Below are positions 58,864-64,000 of a DNA stretch of 64,000 nucleotides, in pieces. Under the pieces are notes generated by a model. It ran no database searches, was not told the origin of the DNA, and saw only the letters and a program-made list of their open reading frames with translations. A program made the translations under genes and the position numbers. The DNA lies in NCBI RefSeq assembly GCF_021018895.1, contig NC_079377.1, forward strand, positions 19,041,001 through 19,105,000, given 5' to 3'. This stretch comes from Seriola aureovittata. Taxonomy: Eukaryota > Chordata > Actinopteri > Carangiformes > Carangidae. Each line of letters begins with the position of its first letter. The first letter of the stretch is position 1.

Positions 58864-61071
58864 GCAAGGAGTGGAGGGCCACTAGCAAAGGGGACCTCAT
58901 TCCACAGACAATGAGCCAGCCATCTCCCTCCTCTTCTCCATCCCATGTTTGGGACTAGTAATGCGTGAGATCAATTAGGACTGGTTGAGAGGAGGCTCTG
59001 AAAGGCACAGAGGTGACCCTGTCAGAGCTCAGGGGTATATTTTTGGGGGTGGGAGTCAGAGAGAATCCCCTCTAAATACACAAACACTCACACATTCCTA
59101 CTCATGTGTGCTCCTCACAAAGCCACACACTTATGCATGCAAAAATCTACACAGTCTTAATAAACACGTTCACTTTGCCCACCATCACAACCCCTTCACC
59201 TTTCCTGCTACCTTGATAATCCCCCACCCCTGAGGTGTGGACAAGCCCAAATCCTCGAGGTCCTTGTCTTCATGAATAACAGGCTAAAAAGCCTGGGCGG
59301 ATTAGCTCACTGCCTCCAAAATGTGTGGACTCAGCTTAAAATTGCTACCCCCTCTCAGCATGACCCTCTCTGCCGGTTATTGTGTTTGTCCCACCACTGT
59401 GCACGTATGTGAACAATATGTTGTTTCTTAAGGTGACGATAAGCTGGAGTCAATGGTTTCATTTCAAGACCAGAGGAGAAAGCAAGGAGTTTCAATGAAG
59501 ACGTTTTAAGAAATGGAGAGTGTATTTTGAGCTGGTATAATGTCACTGAGAGGACTCAGACAACATACTGCTCGGAATATCTGGGATATCAGTGCACTTC
59601 TGACCAATTCAATAAGCATTGTATTATTTTTGAAGAAGCCCAAATAGAACCACATACATGGTTGGTTAATGGAGGGTACTGGCATAATTTATAACCCATT
59701 ACCCTGTGTAAATCATTATATACTGTAACACAGAGCATGCACATATACAAAAATACTTAATTCTGCAGAAAGAAATAAAAGCAAAAAGTAAAAAAAAGTC
59801 AAATTCACAAACCCAGATGAAGGCTTTAATGACTTCTCTGAGGAACCAACTTACCACCCAGGACTGGGAAGTCCATATTATATTCACTCTAATCGTGTCT
59901 GGTACAGTTTCGTTTTACTGCTGTTTGTCATGGGTCTTTGTGTCAATATGTCTAATACTGAGTGGATCTCAAGGGATCTGAGCATACTCAGTAGCAGCTT
60001 TGATCACATGGTGCGTCATAATCACAGGGGGAGAAAGTAATTTAGGAAATCAGGAGCCTATGTAGAAAATTTACGCATTGAATGGGGGAAAAAAACACAG
60101 ATTTTATTTTAATTGTTGATGCATGAGGTGAAAATATGACTTTAAATAAGTATTTGAAGTAAATAGACAAATTATTTTTGAAAACAGTTTCTATGAGGAC
60201 ATTTTTGTTATATTGCTGCTCTTTTCTTTTACATTTGCACTTGATGAGTTATCAAGTAGAAATCACCCCCTCTGGTGGTCATCCAAAGGTCATTTGTAGT
60301 TACCTTTGTAACTCATTATGGTATATTGTCAATGAATGATCGGGCCTATTTCAGACTGGACTTGATCACTTTGAACTATTTGAACTCTGAACTTCCAACC
60401 CTCCTGGTTCTTTAGCTGACAGTGGGGGCTTGTAATCGTAAGAGAGCTTTGTGCAGGCGTTGTTTGGGGTTTTAGGGGTGCTTGTTTCCTGCTAGGGATC
60501 AGGATTTTAGAACACAATACAGGCCCTTGGGGTTTGGTGACTAAGAATGCATCAGAGGTGGTGTGTGCATGTGTGTGTGTCTGAGAGGGTAGAGCTTGTT
60601 GACATTGCAGGGCTTTTGGTAAGAGGGCTCGTTGGGCTGTGGGGTTACGTGTTGGGTTCACATTGCAGGCAAAGGTCACAGTGACAGACCAGTGTGCACA
60701 TACACACACACATATATACACACACACACACACAGACACGAGTACATTATCTTTGCTGCATGTTTTAGTGTTTGGAATCCTCTACTGGAAGCCATAGAAG
60801 CAGTCAAGCTCAGTCTGATTTAGAGCAATGCTTTCCCTCTTCCTGCATTAGTGTGTCTTTGTGTGCATGTTTGTAATCAAGAGCAAAGCATCCTAATGAA
60901 GCTTAATAGAGCCTTCTTCACTACAGCTGTCATTGTCTGAATGGCTACTAGCCTTTCAGCCTCTCAGTCATCCTATTATCTCCCACAGACTTCACCTATC
61001 ACCCCTGCTGGTAAATACTATAAGCCCAGAATGTTTGAGTGTTGAGAGGGAGGGCAGTGTGCGTGTATGTG

Positions 61072-61077
61072 TGTGTT

Positions 61078-61165
<88 letters not shown>
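61072..61165. repeat. (GT)n microsatellite, interrupted
   Basis: A GT array with scattered TTT interruptions, ending in a G-rich stretch. Confidence 0.95.
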
Positions 61166-61167
<2 letters not shown>

Positions 61168-61489
61168 GGGGTTTAGCTGGTCATTTCTGTGTGTCTATTT
61201 GACGTTTGTCATGGTATGGGGAGTGTTTGTGGCAGGAGGATGTATGTGTAAAGAGAGAATAAATGTCAGTATAGGTAGCAGCCAATCATCACTGTACATG
61301 CCGTGTTGGACAGGTGTGTGTGTTGTCTGTATCCAGTGGATCTATCACAGTCATGTATGCGTGTTTAATGTGTTGCATGTAGTGTCTAAGTGTTCTTAGT
61401 GACTGTGTGTATGTGTGTGGGTGTGTGTGCACGCATATGTGCGTGCGTGTGTGTGTGTTGTAATAGGTGCCCCCCGTAGCCTCCCCTTG

Positions 61490-61580
61490 TGCCAAGCCTT
61501 TAGCGGAGCCCTGTTTGCATAATTATGCTAATTCATTGTGCCATAGTGCTAATTAGACCTTGTTAGACAATAGCGCTAGA
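61490..61580. promoter_or_regulatory. Candidate conserved enhancer with palindromic POU/homeodomain core
   Basis: TTTGCATAATTATGCTAATT contains the perfect 12-bp palindrome GCATAATTATGC, with octamer-like TTTGCAT on one side and ATGCTAAT on the other. CTAATTAG, a homeodomain core, lies about 20 bp later. Unlike its surroundings the stretch is free of simple repeats. Function is inferred from motif content only. Confidence 0.3.
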
Positions 61581-64000
61581 CTGGGAGCTGGCAGGCATAC
61601 ACACACATACACAGACATACACACACAGACACACGCTCACTCAGACAGTTGTGTCAATGACAAGGTTTGTGGTCCCCCTCTGCGCTGTTTATAACATGCT
61701 CTCTATAGAAATGGTTCTCTACTGGTGTGCTTTGGACTGAGCTCAGGTGTCTCTTACGATTTTTATTTAAGCTAATGGAACAAAAATCAATGCGGAACAC
61801 TACAATACTACACAAGCTTCCTCAGAGTAATAACATTGGTCCTTGTCCATGTTCTCATTCTTTCTTTTTTCTCAGAGCTGTTGTTGATTGCTTCTTTGCC
61901 AGCAATTTTTTATATTTTTCAAAACTTCACTTCTCATTTATATGATAACATATTAGTTATCATTGTACATTGTGATGATAACCAATAATACACACCTCAC
62001 TTACTACTACTGTCAGTTCACCATGTGATTTGGTCATGAGTCAGTCCAGACCTGTGCTCAAAGGAAAAACAGTTTCATTTATATAATTTCTTCACTGATT
62101 GTCAGATAGAACGAGCTTCTTTTCCAAAATGGGTGTGTGGCATTTTGAATGATTTTATTAGAAAGAAAAATGAATCATATTGTTAAGAAACTTATTTTTA
62201 ACTTGTTTTCAAGACATATGATGAAAACACATTATAATGTCATTAGTATCAGAGTTTTTCAAATGTAAAGAAGTTCTATCACTTGAGTTAAATCAAATGA
62301 GAATCAGATAACCCCACCGTTTTGCAATCATATATTGGTTTTACATTGAAGATTGGCTGCACAGCGGCTAATATTTTATAGGTGGAGGTTGCTGGTAACT
62401 TTCGTTCTAGAAAAAAGAGTTTATTTCCAATATGTAGTTTGTGTGCCTTTAAATTTAATAATTGTTTTTCTTTTCTTCTGCACTAAAAGTGGAGGAAACG
62501 TTTAGACATTGAGAACAGTCATAACAGGCACAATTAAAATCCATTTTGTATGATGCTTGCTTCTTTTGTTTGTTCTTTACAGCTGGATAAAAATGACAGA
62601 CTGAAATGCTCCTTAACTGCATTTTTTGCCATTGCCACAATAATTTATTTCTAAGTCTATAATTTAACTACTAAATACAAAAAGACAGTCACACAGTAAG
62701 TGGATGTGGCTTGTAAAAGTGTGTATCTACATGTGCTTGCAGTGTGTGTGTCATTTTGTGGTGTAGAAGTGGGGGTTGGAGGTAGTGTAAGCAAGACTTG
62801 AGTGGCTTGAGGGCACATTGAAAGAGTTGCCGGTTGACTTAATTGTAAGTAATTGATTTTCGCTTCTGTAGCCTTGTCTCCTCCATCCATTCACTGGAGG
62901 AAACAAGAAACAGGGACTTGCCTGAAGTACTGTTGGGTGTTGGAGGCTTCTTGACATTCGAGAAGTAAACAATCACCACACTACTTGTGAACACAAGTTG
63001 ATGCTAATGTACAGATGTGGACATAAATGTTTTTGTGCATGCACAAACACAATCACACACACATACACATGCACGTGGAGGCTGAAATTCCCTGCAGTAA
63101 ACCACCATTATGACTTTGAGCACAATAGGGATTGAAGGTGAGCTGTTGGGTGTAGCTTTGCTCAGGGAGTCCTCTTCCATTATAGCCAGCAGTTGATTAT
63201 GTGAATTTGTGCATGACTGAAGGAGAGTGAGAGAGAGAGTGAGAGTGTGTGTGGGTGTGTGTGTGTCTGCGCTCGTCTAGATGCGTGTGCACGTGTGCAC
63301 TATTACCAGTAAGCGGTGGGGATTAAGTTCAGGAAATGAGTAGAGCGTTAAAGGGTGCTTCCCTGCCCAGTGCTCTTGCATTGTCACCATTGCTAATACT
63401 CAGCTAATTACAAGGACATACTTTAAGAGCAAGCTCAGTCTGTAACCCTCATGTCTCTCCACTTCGTTCCCTCCCTTTCTTAGGTTACCCCCTTCACCCT
63501 AGAATTAGGGGATGAAATGAAAGAGAGAAAGAAAAAAGAAAGAGTAATAACAGGACGCTCCCCTCCCTAAAAGCTCGCCCTCCCTCTGGACGGATACAAT
63601 TATTGGATTTTTCTCCATTTAAGTCACCCAACCCCTATGTGCCCCTCCTGGCAATGTCCCCCATGGTGCCTAAGCTGAGCATACACTGGCCCCTCCACCC
63701 AAGTAACACACACAGACACACACACAGAAAGTGAGTGAGTGAGAGAGTACATTATATCACTGAATTGTGATTAACATTTGGAACATCATGCTGTCTAGTA
63801 GACCATGCCACCAACATACAGTGTACTGTACGCCATCCTGTTGTCTTTAAAGCTTTTTATTTGAATTATTTTTATGTTTGGAGTTAGAAAATATACAAGA
63901 TGTGTTAAAAGCTGAGGAGGCTGGACAAGGAAGTGCTCCAACTTTGCTGTTAATTCCCATAGAGCACAAATAGGTATTCTTTATTAGTTGCTATGCCAAC

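Larger units (their letters stand above)
57512..64000 (+). other. camkmt: camkmt intron 3 (start; continues past window)
   Basis: The donor GTAAGT at 57512 opens an intron that does not close here. No exon encoding the next residues (human IWPSEEVLAYYCLKH) was seen. It contains TG arrays (58784-58863, 61072-61165), CA-rich patches, and less repetitive stretches with homeodomain/POU-type sites (61490-61580, 63540-63700). Confidence 0.65.

Overview
The window is nuclear DNA from a ray-finned fish, probably a teleost. It has spliced vertebrate genes with short introns, AT-rich non-coding DNA packed with long CA/TG microsatellites, and fish-type L2 and RNase H-bearing LINE remnants. No prokaryotic, viral or organellar genes were recognised.

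Layout: (1) 1-1245, minus strand: N-terminal half of znhit2, running off the left edge. (2) About 1.3-20 kb: a gene-poor stretch with two LINE remnants (1340-1975 minus, 17638-18715 plus) and many microsatellites. (3) About 20.1-38.2 kb, plus strand: ppm1b, with a non-coding first exon, six coding segments (402 residues, short isoform) and a long 3' UTR. (4) 39.7-46.3 kb, plus strand: slc3a1 (rBAT), complete in ten coding exons (687 residues). (5) 53.8-46.5 kb, minus strand: prepl, complete in fifteen coding exons (724 residues), tail-to-tail with slc3a1. (6) From 54.7 kb, plus strand: the first three coding exons of camkmt, head-to-head with prepl. The rest of the window is camkmt intron 3.

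The order and orientation ppm1b > slc3a1 > < prepl camkmt > match human chromosome 2p21, the locus deleted in hypotonia-cystinuria syndromes. The znhit2 neighbour is not part of the human block. These genes do not form one pathway: PPM1B is a Ser/Thr phosphatase, rBAT is the heavy subunit of the cystine/dibasic amino-acid exchanger, PREPL is a serine hydrolase, and CAMKMT trimethylates calmodulin.

Exon boundaries were derived by hand from reading frame, GT-AG sites and remembered family sequences; every spliced frame closes without a stop. The most interesting observation is that this fish rBAT keeps the complete GH13 glycosidase catalytic set that human rBAT has lost. Other points are the apparent absence of the long-isoform ppm1b exon, a coding-like fragment inside a prepl intron, a TTAA-flanked MITE, and homeodomain/POU-type candidate enhancers in the camkmt intron. 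No clearly new system was found.
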